A stretch of 14,497 nt of DNA from Leptolinea sp964404415 (GTDB lineage: Bacteria; Chloroflexota; Anaerolineae; Anaerolineales; Anaerolineaceae). The stretch covers positions 1 through 14,497 of the forward strand of contig CAYOKC010000095.1 in NCBI GenBank assembly GCA_964404415.1. Reading direction: 5' to 3'. Positions 1 through 7,381 of this stretch are shown here, piece by piece. Position 1 is the first letter of the stretch, and every line of letters begins with the position of its first letter. A program made the position numbers and the translations under genes. The notes beneath the pieces were generated by a model. That model was given only the letters and a program-made list of their open reading frames with translations. It was not told the DNA's origin and ran no database searches.

Positions 1-971
1 GGCAGGAAGGGGAAGATCAGGCTGTTCAGCAGCAGGATCCACGTCCCCGCTCCCCATTTTCGCTGGAACAGGTTTCGCACCCCGCTGACAATCCCCGCGG
101 TGGCCGGCACCAGCGCCACAGCCAGCACAAAGATGGAAAAGAATACGAAGATGAATGTTTCATCCGTGTGGTACCCCCACCAGCCATGGTACGGGATCCA
201 TTCAAATGCCGTGGCGGATGCCCCGCCCGAACTCACACCCCACTTGCCCAGCCAGATATAAAGAAACACCTGCCAGGCGGCGAACGGTGCCAGCACTGTC
301 AGTCCCCAGGCGGTGCCTTTGAACCGCTTACGGTCATTGAAGATCAAAGCCAGCGCGCAGGCGGCCGGGAAGAGCAGCGTCAACTCTCGGGTAAGCGCGG
401 CCAGGGCAAACAGCACACCGCTCCAGCCGAGCCGGCGGCGGTCAAAATACAGCACACCCCACTGGGCGAGGGCGAAAGCCAAAGGTTCGGTGAGGTTCAA
501 CCGAAGTGAAAGCATCTGGCCGGTAAATAATCCAAAGGCCAACGCGAACCAGCGGTTCTTGCCATTTCCGGCCAGGATCAGTTCCGTGGCCAGCGTACCC
601 ATTGCCAGACTGGCAATATTGATGACGATCATCATCCACGGGATCACAGCTTCATTCCCCAGGCTTAACACCCGCGCCAGTAAGGGAAAGACAATCCGCT
701 GGTAGCGGTACGCCGGAATATCCAGGAACGCTGAGGCTCCCGCCGGGTTGATGGCGATCTGGTAGGCGAACTGGCCGTCATACCCCAGTCCGCTCACCCC
801 GTGTACAGGGTCATATTGCCGGCCAATCATCACAAAGGCCATCGGGTCCCAATGGTTATTAGCCAGTGTGATCAGGCAATAAAGAACAGCCAAGAGCAAA
901 ACAAGCATCCACGGCCGGATTAAGGCGGTGATTGTTTTAATGATCTTTGTTTGTGTTTCCCTCAATCCCAT
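1..971 (-). CDS. Polytopic GT-C-like membrane protein, probable surface glycopolymer biosynthesis (3' end off the left edge)
   Basis: The reading frame is open from an ATG at 971 to the left edge (323 codons seen, no stop reached), so the C terminus is missing. The visible protein is very hydrophobic: a first membrane span at about residues 20-37, then many further spans separated by short loops. The first large extracytoplasmic loop carries GYDGQFAYQIAINP (63-76) and AYRYQRIVFPLLA (87-99), with LTRE at 193-196. This Asp-containing first loop and the YRYQR motif resemble GT-C fold membrane transferases. From memory the closest family is the AZOBR_p60025-type 'cell surface glycopolymer formation' proteins, but I could not search for this. 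The likely role is transfer of a lipid-linked sugar outside the membrane; the substrate is unknown. The ribosome binding site is weak. The gene is divergent from the family 39 glycosyltransferase at 1072, which supports a shared surface-glycan role. Confidence 0.75.
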   Translation of the reverse strand, partial: MGLRETQTKIIKTITALIRPWMLVLLLAVLYCLITLANNHWDPMAFVMIGRQYDPVHGVSGLGYDGQFAYQIAINPAGASAFLDIPAYRYQRIVFPLLARVLSLGNEAVIPWMMIVINIASLAMGTLATELILAGNGKNRWFALAFGLFTGQMLSLRLNLTEPLAFALAQWGVLYFDRRRLGWSGVLFALAALTRELTLLFPAACALALIFNDRKRFKGTAWGLTVLAPFAAWQVFLYIWLGKWGVSSGGASATAFEWIPYHGWWGYHTDETFIFVFFSIFVLAVALVPATAGIVSGVRNLFQRKWGAGTWILLLNSLIFPFL

Positions 972-1071
972 GACATGATTTTACCGGATACTGACGATGC
1001 ATATGTGGAATTTCATATCTGGCAATCGTGGGTAGAATTAACCTATCTTAAGTCTGGCAGGTAGTAACCAT
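972..1071. promoter_or_regulatory. Divergent intergenic region between two membrane glycan genes
   Basis: These 100 bases separate two divergently transcribed genes and must hold both start signals. A possible plus-strand -10 (TAGAAT, 1033-1038) has no good -35 partner. A short inverted repeat, ATATG (1001-1005) and CATAT (1014-1018), could be an operator, but it is too short and AT-rich to trust. A GGCAGG stretch ending about 10 bases before 1072 is a plausible ribosome binding site for the plus-strand gene. Confidence 0.3.
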
Positions 1072-2565
1072 TTGAATTCCCGGAAAACCACTAAGGTCAA
1101 CTTCCTTCCACTCAGACGATTCTTTCAGGATTACGGGTTATTACTGGCCATCATTCTGACTGGCCTGGCCCTGCGTCTATACCGCCTGGGTGATAGTTGC
1201 CTTCGCTTTGATGAAGTTGGCGTTTCCTATGTCACAAAAGCGCGGACATTGGATGACTTTGTCTTTCTGGTCCGCTCACATGTGATGGCCATGCCGCTGG
1301 ATTACGCGGTGACCTGGCTTGTCAGTCACCTGGGAACCGGGAATGCGATCCTGCGGTTACCATCCGCCCTCTGGGGAACTCTCACCCTCCCTGTCATCTA
1401 TACCCTGGTTCTTGAGTTCACAGACCGGCGGACAGCCCTCTTCTCGGTTTTTCTGCTGGCAATAGCCCCATTTCATATTCAATACTCACAGGAACTCCGG
1501 TTCTATGCGTCATTAACATTTTTCTACTCGCTTTCCACATACACCCTCTGGAAAGCGATGAAGAGCAATGCAACCCGCGTCTGGGTTGTTTTCACTCTGA
1601 CAACTATCACCGGACTGTACTTCCACATGTATGTGTTGCTGGTGGTGGTCAACGCGTTCTTCTTTCTGTTTGCCGGCGATCTTCAGAAAAACCGGCGCCA
1701 GATCCTTCGTCCATTGATGGTCTCCTCGACCCTGATCCTTCTGGCTTTCCTTGCAGGATTTCTCGCTTTTTCCGGACGGGTGACGTTTGACAATCCTTTG
1801 TTGGAGTACGACATAGCTTTCCTGCAATCCCTGCTCATCGGTCTGGGCTGGCAGCCGTTCTATTTCGAAACCGCCGGGCAAGGATGGATCTGGGGATTGG
1901 TTTGCTGCCTGTTGGAACTGACAGGCGTGTTCTCGTTACTGAGAAAACCGCGTTCCTCTGCCTCTCTGCTGATCATCAGTGTGATTGTTCAGGCTTTCAT
2001 GATCATCGGAGCGGACCTCTTCAAGCATTATTTCTTTTCTCCCCGGCAGCTTCTACCTTTTTATCCCATCCTGTTGATGGTTGCCGCAACAGGCGTGACC
2101 GCGTTGACGGATGTTGGAAGCGCTCTTCAAGACAAATTTTTCCCGGCATTAAAACAAAGATTGTTCCCCGCAACCCTCTCAGTCATTATTCTGGCATCGG
2201 CTGCCTTTCCCGCCCTGAGCCAGTATTACAGCAGCACAAAGAGCAACGCGCTGAGCATCAGCGAATATATCCATTCCTCCTGGGAACCCGGAAGCACGGT
2301 CCTGGTGGTGACACCTTTTTATGGCACTTACTACAACTATTTCTTCACCGATGTTCTTAATGCCCCGGAGATTGTCCCCTCTGTCTGGCAGGCGGATTGG
2401 GATACAGTCAGGCAGTCACGAAACTGGCCCGGACGGACGTATGTGATCGCGCCGCTATATCTGGATGCGGACCAACAGGACAGCATCGTTTCAGGCCGGT
2501 ATTCATTGGTTGCTCTTCCGTATCCTGCATCCCGGTTTATTCAACAACTCTGGATCCGGGATTAA
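1072..2565 (+). CDS. Glycosyltransferase family 39 (PMT-like) membrane protein
   Basis: This is a 497-residue multispanning membrane protein. The first membrane span (about 22-39) is followed by RLGDSCLRFDE, in which D47-E48 occupies the place of the catalytic first-loop Asp/Glu pair of PMT/GT-39 enzymes (PMT_2-like). SQELRFYASL (139-148) matches the family's SQEARMYAL-like motif. About ten more hydrophobic segments follow, then a soluble C-terminal tail from about residue 390. The family transfers a sugar from a polyprenyl-phosphate donor to an acceptor on the outer face of the membrane; this protein's donor and acceptor cannot be read from sequence. The start is a TTG: the frame is open back only to 1042, contains no ATG or GTG, and a GGCAGG lies just upstream; the next Met is about 70 residues in. 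The gene is probably monocistronic, ending at the hairpin at 2570-2598. Confidence 0.85.
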   Translation: MNSRKTTKVNFLPLRRFFQDYGLLLAIILTGLALRLYRLGDSCLRFDEVGVSYVTKARTLDDFVFLVRSHVMAMPLDYAVTWLVSHLGTGNAILRLPSALWGTLTLPVIYTLVLEFTDRRTALFSVFLLAIAPFHIQYSQELRFYASLTFFYSLSTYTLWKAMKSNATRVWVVFTLTTITGLYFHMYVLLVVVNAFFFLFAGDLQKNRRQILRPLMVSSTLILLAFLAGFLAFSGRVTFDNPLLEYDIAFLQSLLIGLGWQPFYFETAGQGWIWGLVCCLLELTGVFSLLRKPRSSASLLIISVIVQAFMIIGADLFKHYFFSPRQLLPFYPILLMVAATGVTALTDVGSALQDKFFPALKQRLFPATLSVIILASAAFPALSQYYSSTKSNALSISEYIHSSWEPGSTVLVVTPFYGTYYNYFFTDVLNAPEIVPSVWQADWDTVRQSRNWPGRTYVIAPLYLDADQQDSIVSGRYSLVALPYPASRFIQQLWIRD

Positions 2566-2569
2566 ACGG

Positions 2570-2598
2570 GAACACCCCGGGAGGGAACCGGGGTGTTC
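2570..2598. terminator. Hairpin between convergent genes, likely bidirectional terminator
   Basis: A perfect 11-base-pair GC-rich stem (GAACACCCCGG, 2570-2580, with CCGGGGTGTTC, 2588-2598) closes a 7-base loop. It starts 4 bases after the glycosyltransferase stop and lies just past the stop of the convergent htrA-like gene, so it could end both transcripts. No T-tract follows on either strand, so it is not a classical intrinsic terminator. It may act with Rho or protect 3' ends. Confidence 0.6.
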
Positions 2599-2619
2599 TC
2601 AGTCAATGGAGCATTAATG

Positions 2620-4293
2620 CTATTGAGCAGGCCGCTCCTCAAGTTTTACGGTTAATTCCTGTTCCTTGCCGTCCCGCAGGATGGTCAGTTTGACGTCATC
2701 GCCGGGGCTGGCGCGCAGGATATAGTTTCTCAGGTCTATCACCGTATCTATAGACTTTCCATCCATCGCGGTGATAATGTCACCACCCACCATGACGGTC
2801 TCACCGTTGATCTCAAGGGGTTTATCGCCGCCGCGCAGTCCGGCTTTGTCCGCGGGACCGTCTTTTTCAAGTGACACGATCAACGCGCCTTTGGTATCCT
2901 TTTCCAGCTCCATGGCTTCGGCAATTTCAGGGGTTACATCCGAAGGAGTGACACCCATCCAGGCGTTGCCTTTTATAGATTCGTCATCTGTCTGAGCCGT
3001 TTTCTCTGTTGACGGACGGGCTTCCAGTGTGGCTTCCACCTGCATGGCCTTGCCATCGCGGATGATATCCAGTTTTACTTTCTGCCCTACAACCGTGGCG
3101 CGCGCCAGGTAGCTGATCAGGTCTTCGAATTTGCGCAGTTCCTGTCCATCGATGGCTGTGAGCACATCACCGCCAACCTTGACGGTCACACCGTTGATCT
3201 TGGTTTCCTTGGTGCTTCCGATCAGTCCGGCTTTATCCGCCGGGGTGTTCGGGTTGATCGAATTTACCAGAATACCGCGCTGGGTTTCCTTCAGCCCCAT
3301 GGCTTTGGCCAGGTCTGAGGTCAACGTGCCACCGCTCAAGCCCAGATATGTGTACTCATACTTGCCGTCCTGGATCAAAGCGGGAACAACCTTTTGCAGG
3401 ATGGCGGATGGTACCGCGAAACCCACTCCGGCATTGGCACGCACCGGAGATTCGATGGCTGTTGGAACACCAACCACCTGTCCGGATGAATTGACCAGTA
3501 CACCGCCGGAATTACCGGGATTGATGGTCGCGTCAGTCTGAATGATATCCGGGATGGAATAACTGCCGGAGATAGAGCCTCCGTCAACAGCCAGTGTGCG
3601 GCCAAGCGCGGAGACAATACCCACACTGTAGCTGCCTTCTAGTCCGAATGGATTGCCGATCGCCATCACCAGGTTCCCGACTTTCAGTTTGTTGGAATCT
3701 GCCAGTTCAACCGGTTTGAGGTCAACAATGCCTTTTTCAACTTTGACCACAGCCAGGTCACTGTTTTTGTCAGTGCCTACAACTTTACCGGGCAGGCTCG
3801 TACCATCTTCGAATGTCACGTTGATAGTATCCGCGCCTTCCACCACGTGATTATTAGTAACAATATGACCTTCGCGGTCCCATACAAAACCGGATCCCGC
3901 GCCCTGCCGGAGTTGTTCCTGAGAACCATTTTCCTCCGGGTTAAAGTTATCCGGCATATCAGGAAAATCAAACGGTAGGTCGAACCCTTGCATCTGATTC
4001 TTGACAACTGACAACACCTCAATGCTGACCACAGAGGGATTTACGCGCTCATATACTCCGGTCAGCATGTTTTCATAACCATCCAGAGATCCCTGTTCCG
4101 CGGAATTCTTCGTATCGGAAGAATCAGGAGCCACAGTAGCCGTTGAGGCTTCTGATGGCGCCTTGCCCTGTGATTCCGCGGCAGCCTCGGGCGCCGGTTT
4201 GGTCTTAGAAATGGTCGGCATGGTAAAACTGCATGCCGATAACAACATAGCGGCTATAACAATACTTCCTGTGACAATGGATAATCTTCTCAT
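2620..4293 (-). CDS. htrA: HtrA/DegP-like serine protease, lipoprotein with two PDZ domains
   Basis: The 557-residue protein begins with a lipoprotein signal peptide: hydrophobic core 5-20 and lipobox LLSAC with Cys21 as the predicted lipidated residue. A low-complexity Ser/Ala/Glu/Pro linker (about 24-70) should hold the catalytic part away from the membrane. The trypsin-like domain (about 75-310) has the complete triad: His149 in TNNHVVEG, Asp179 in NSDLAVV and Ser262 in NPGNSGG. PDZ1 (about 316-427) and PDZ2 (about 442-555) are visibly similar to each other (VGGDVLTAIDG against VGGDIITAMDG), suggesting tandem duplication. HtrA proteins degrade or refold damaged extracytoplasmic proteins, with PDZ domains gating activity. 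The ATG at 4293 has AGAGGA about 9 bases upstream. The gene is 99 bases downstream of the sensor kinase gene and probably has its own regulated promoter (4359-4397) besides any read-through. Confidence 0.95.
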   Translation of the reverse strand: MRRLSIVTGSIVIAAMLLSACSFTMPTISKTKPAPEAAAESQGKAPSEASTATVAPDSSDTKNSAEQGSLDGYENMLTGVYERVNPSVVSIEVLSVVKNQMQGFDLPFDFPDMPDNFNPEENGSQEQLRQGAGSGFVWDREGHIVTNNHVVEGADTINVTFEDGTSLPGKVVGTDKNSDLAVVKVEKGIVDLKPVELADSNKLKVGNLVMAIGNPFGLEGSYSVGIVSALGRTLAVDGGSISGSYSIPDIIQTDATINPGNSGGVLVNSSGQVVGVPTAIESPVRANAGVGFAVPSAILQKVVPALIQDGKYEYTYLGLSGGTLTSDLAKAMGLKETQRGILVNSINPNTPADKAGLIGSTKETKINGVTVKVGGDVLTAIDGQELRKFEDLISYLARATVVGQKVKLDIIRDGKAMQVEATLEARPSTEKTAQTDDESIKGNAWMGVTPSDVTPEIAEAMELEKDTKGALIVSLEKDGPADKAGLRGGDKPLEINGETVMVGGDIITAMDGKSIDTVIDLRNYILRASPGDDVKLTILRDGKEQELTVKLEERPAQ

Positions 4294-4358
4294 TCTTGGC
4301 TATCCTCTGTTAATAGTGAATTTACATTTGAAGGATACCGTTCCAATGCCAGAAAATC

Positions 4359-4397
4359 CTTATATTCAGTTGAAGAGAAGTTTAAGAAAACCTTAAG
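4359..4397 (-). promoter_or_regulatory. Candidate PhoB/OmpR-type operator and promoter for the htrA-like gene
   Basis: Reading the minus strand, three 7-base units follow each other with exact 4-base spacers: CTTAAGG (4397-4391), CTTAAAC (4386-4380) and CTTCAAC (4375-4369). An 11-base period is the hallmark of tandem OmpR/PhoB-family winged-helix binding. The middle unit occupies a -35 position: CTTAAA (4386-4381), 16-base spacer, then TATAAG (4364-4359) as -10. The first unit overlaps the kinase stop codon. A transcript starting near 4352 would have an untranslated leader of about 58 bases before the htrA start. I infer that the response regulator at 5815-6513 binds here; the sequence alone does not prove it. 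Confidence 0.5.
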
Positions 4398-5818
4398 GGT
4401 TGGGCACCGGAATGATGATGACAAACTCGCTTCCCTGACCCGGCGTACTGTGGAGTTCAATATGACCACCGTGCGCTTCGACAATATCGCGCGCGATCGT
4501 CAACCCCAATCCCATCCCCTGCTGAAACCGCCGGGCGGTACTTCCCCGGGTAAAAGCCTCAAAGATCTTTNNNNNNNNNNATCTTTTTTTGTTCTTCTTC
4601 GGGGATACCCGGACCGGTGTCTTTCACCGAGATGACCAGTCTGTTGTTTTCCAGCCCGCTCCGGATGCAGATCGTCCCGCCTGTCGGGGTGTACCGGATG
4701 GCATTGCTGACCAGGTTTTGCACGGCGAGTGTCAATTGGTCACCATCCAGCGGGATATCCGGCATACCGGGTTGGATACTGGTTTCCCAGTTCAATCGCT
4801 TGTCACCGGCTTCCGACCGGTACGTTTCGGTAATGCGGTGAAGCCAGTCAGCCACTGCCAGAGGCGCTTTATTCAAGATCATGGTACCAGCCAGTTCATT
4901 ATGCAAATTGGCCAGCTCACCCACAAGATGGTCCAGGCGGCGCAGTTCTCCCGCCATGCCGTCCAGAAGATCGTCACGCAATGCCTTGTCACGGTCGGCA
5001 CCACCGGTCAACGCTTGAACTGCAGATTGCAGGGAACCAAGCGGTCGCCCGATTTCATGCACCAGGTTGGAGAGCAACCGCTTACGGTTGTCTTCGGCAT
5101 TTTTTAAACGCGCGGACAAAGTGTTAAATGCCCGGTACAGTTGACGGATCTCATCCGGCTTTCTGGTTTCATCCAGCGAGGTCAATGACTGTCCCGTCGA
5201 TAGATTGGTCACAGCCTGCGTGGCTGCCTTGAGCTGCCTTGCCAGGTCGCGTGACAACAGCGTTCCCAGCAGAATGCCAGCCGTCAAACCGATAACCGTT
5301 ACCCAGATAGTCACCTGCCGCAATTGTAAAGAGCGTTGATAGATATCCATGATCGGGTTATCCATCTTCACAAACCCGAGCAGCAGGCCATCATTTCGCA
5401 CCACCGGAATCACCACTTCACGGGCCTCTGGAGCCTCCCGGGAAGCCCTTTCAATGGCTTCCTCCACCGACTGGTATTCACCGGTGTAGGCAATCGTTCC
5501 AATCAAACCTTCATCAGCCGGGTTGCTGGTAACCAGAATTCTGCCGCCTGTATCCAACAGCATAACCCGCGCGCTCAACCGGGGGCTGATGCGCTGCAGG
5601 AATTTCTCGGCTGAATTCTTATCCACCCAGATATCCGGCTGAACGCTGGCTGTATCGGCCACCAGAATGGCCTGCCGGCTCAGATCACGTGACACACTGG
5701 CAACAATTCCCTGTGTCTCCAGAAGGTAGATCATCAATAAACCCACGAACGGAAGCACTAGAAATAAAGGCAGCAGGTTGCTTAAAATCAACCGGAAACG
5801 CAAGGAGCGGGGTTTCAT
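4393..5818 (-). CDS. Sensor histidine kinase, HAMP-HisKA-HATPase (interrupted by an assembly gap)
   Basis: This is an inner-membrane two-component kinase. Visible in order: membrane span about 11-33; extracytoplasmic sensor region about 34-168 with a Cache/PAS-like stretch (VMLLDTGGRILVTSNP, 85-100); second span about 169-188; HAMP about 189-241; HisKA with phospho-acceptor His254 in LVHEIGRPLGSL; ATPase N box NLVSNAIRYTP (368-378) and G1 box DTGPGIP (400-406). Ten N at 4571-4580 then break the frame. Beyond the gap another frame encodes the F box and the G2 box (IFEAFTRG and GMGLGLTIA), ending at a TAA at 4393-4395. The flanks overlap by ATCTTT; merging them gives an uninterrupted 469-residue kinase reading EEEQKKIFEAFTRG. 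The gene is therefore probably intact. Its ATG overlaps the response regulator stop as ATGA (5815-5818), indicating translational coupling. The signal sensed is unknown. Confidence 0.9.
4571..4580. other. Assembly gap (10 N), probably zero length with overlapping flanks
   Basis: The left flank ends AAAGATCTTT (4561-4570) and the right flank begins ATCTTTTTTT (4581-4590). Six bases, ATCTTT, are shared as suffix and prefix. Merging them removes 16 bases and joins both halves of the kinase in one frame across a conserved motif, so no real sequence is likely to be missing. The gap sits beside a T homopolymer. Confidence 0.9.
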
Positions 5819-6513
5819 TTTCCCACCGGCATGAATTTATACCCGACACCGCGCACGGTTTGGATCATTGGCACAGCATTCCGGCTGTCACCTAATTTTT
5901 CGCGCAGCCAGCGGATGTGCACATATACCACCTGCGGTTGACCTTCAAATTCCGCGCCCCAAACCCGGTTCAAAATATCGTCCGTTGACATCACTTTACC
6001 CGCATTTAATACGAGTAAATAGAGCAGATCAAATTCTCTGGGCGACAGGTTGACTGGCTCACCGCTCAACAACACCTGATGAGCGGCCGGATCTATGGAA
6101 AGTATCCCCTGGGTAATAGCGCCTTCCAGCTCAGCCATCTCTTTTGAGCCCGCGGTACGCCGTATCACGGCTTTCACATGGGCCTGAAGGATGTCAAACT
6201 CAAACGGCTTTGTGATGTAATCATCCGCGCCCAACTCCAAACCGAGGATTTCGTCAACGCCGCGGCGGCGGGCGGTCAACAGAATAACAGGTACGCCCAT
6301 CTGGTCACGGATAATCTTCAGGGCATCCAATCCGTCCATTCCGGGCAGGCCGATATCCAGGATGACCAGATCCGGCCGGTGCTGGCGGATCATTTCGATA
6401 CCGGTCTCCGCGTCAGCGGCTGTGGCAGCGGAATAGCCTACCTGCTGAAGGTTAAAAGCCAGGCTGCGTCGCATTAATTTGTCATCGTCGATTAACAGGA
6501 TTGAACCGGGCAT
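5815..6513 (-). CDS. OmpR/PhoB-family response regulator
   Basis: From the ATG at 6513 this is a 232-residue two-domain regulator. The receiver domain (about 4-118) has the acidic pair in LLIDDD (6-11), phospho-acceptor Asp53 in ILDIGLPG, Thr80 and Lys102 in TKPF. The C-terminal winged-helix DNA-binding domain (about 130-230) has the family signature NLSPREFDLLYLL and ends TVRGVGYKF near the C terminus. It is the expected partner of the histidine kinase, whose start codon overlaps its stop. A GTG three codons upstream (6522) is an alternative start; I prefer the ATG because receiver domains normally begin immediately before the first beta strand and a GTGGTG purine-rich stretch sits at ribosome-binding distance. 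The likely target is the htrA-like gene downstream, through phased repeats at 4369-4397. It is divergent from the YugP-like protease gene, which it might also control. Confidence 0.93.
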   Translation of the reverse strand: MPGSILLIDDDKLMRRSLAFNLQQVGYSAATAADAETGIEMIRQHRPDLVILDIGLPGMDGLDALKIIRDQMGVPVILLTARRRGVDEILGLELGADDYITKPFEFDILQAHVKAVIRRTAGSKEMAELEGAITQGILSIDPAAHQVLLSGEPVNLSPREFDLLYLLVLNAGKVMSTDDILNRVWGAEFEGQPQVVYVHIRWLREKLGDSRNAVPMIQTVRGVGYKFMPVGK

Positions 6514-6522
6514 TGTCACCAC

Positions 6523-6652
6523 TTTTGTAGTTGTTATTGATTTTTTAACGATTCACTCATGTTTATACAACCATTTCATATTTTATTCATATATTTCCTA
6601 AAATTCTATGTTGTACAATACGATTACGTAATCTGGAAAGAAAGGATCAAAC
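6523..6652. promoter_or_regulatory. AT-rich divergent promoter region between response regulator and YugP-like protease genes
   Basis: This region is markedly more AT-rich than its neighbours and separates two divergent genes. It holds two identical 7-base units, TTCATAT, at 6575-6581 and 6586-6592, an 11-base period that would suit autoregulation by an OmpR-type protein. A related TTCA at 6552 is 23 bases before the first unit, slightly out of phase. TACAAT (6614-6619) could be a plus-strand -10, without a convincing -35. AAAGGA about 7 bases before 6653 is a good ribosome binding site for the protease gene. Confidence 0.4.
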
Positions 6653-7372
6653 ATGTTCCCAGGAATTCACTGGTATGGCTCTTACGGCACGTATCTACTT
6701 TTCGCGCTCCCGGCACTTATCCTCGGATTGATCGCCCAGGCAAAAGTAAAGTCGGCTTTTGAAAAATACTCTCGCGTCAAAAATTACACCGGGCTTACTG
6801 GCGCCCAGGTGGCCCGCCGGGTGCTGGATTCAAACGGACTGCATGACATTCGTATTGAACCGGTCCACGGCTCGCTCAGCGACCATTATGACCCATCATC
6901 GAAAACCCTGCGGTTGAGCGACAGCGTGTACGACGTTCCATCCATCGCGGCAGCCGGAGTTGCCGCCCACGAGTCCGGTCACGCCATTCAAGACGCGGAG
7001 CGGTATGGGCCGCTGGTATTGCGAACCGCCCTGGTGCCCACCGTTCAGATCGGGTCATGGCTTGGGCCGATCATCTTCATGGCAGGTCTCTTCTTTGCCA
7101 CTCCATTCGGTGAGAATATGGCCATCTTCGGACTTATTCTCTTTGCCCTTACCGCTGTTTTTTCGATCGTCACCCTGCCGGTTGAGATTAATGCGTCGAA
7201 GCGTGCCAAAGCCGCCCTCGAATCGTCCGGTTTCATCGGAATGGAGCAGATGGAAGGTGTTCACAGTGTGCTCGACGCTGCCGCGTTGACGTATGTCGCC
7301 GCCGCCGCCCAGGCAGTTTCCACCATCTTATATTACGCATTCATGCTGCTTGGCCGCCGCGACGACCGCTGA
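6653..7372 (+). CDS. YugP-type membrane zinc metallopeptidase
   Basis: The 239-residue protein matches the Zn_peptidase_2 (YugP) family in size and layout. There is one N-terminal membrane span (about 12-30), a cytoplasmic-side domain with the zinc motif HESGHAIQ (His106, Glu107, His110), then spans at about 132-152, 156-177 and 212-234. LPVEINASKRA (175-185), placed just after the third span, is a strongly conserved family stretch and Glu178 is the likely third metal ligand. The family is predicted to be a membrane-embedded protease; its substrates are not well established. The ATG at 6653 has AAAGGA at good spacing. Transcription probably ends at an intrinsic terminator 25 bases past the stop. 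The divergent two-component genes make an envelope-quality-control role plausible, which is inference. Confidence 0.9.
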   Translation: MFPGIHWYGSYGTYLLFALPALILGLIAQAKVKSAFEKYSRVKNYTGLTGAQVARRVLDSNGLHDIRIEPVHGSLSDHYDPSSKTLRLSDSVYDVPSIAAAGVAAHESGHAIQDAERYGPLVLRTALVPTVQIGSWLGPIIFMAGLFFATPFGENMAIFGLILFALTAVFSIVTLPVEINASKRAKAALESSGFIGMEQMEGVHSVLDAAALTYVAAAAQAVSTILYYAFMLLGRRDDR

Positions 7373-7381
7373 TTGACACCA

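Noticed and set aside
1884..2360. A 158-codon plus-strand frame within the glycosyltransferase gene
   Set aside because: It is in another frame of a clear family 39 glycosyltransferase and has no family resemblance of its own.
4559..5818. A naturally truncated histidine kinase ending just after the N run
   Set aside because: The missing F and G2 boxes are encoded directly after the gap in another frame, and merging the overlapping flanks restores the full kinase.
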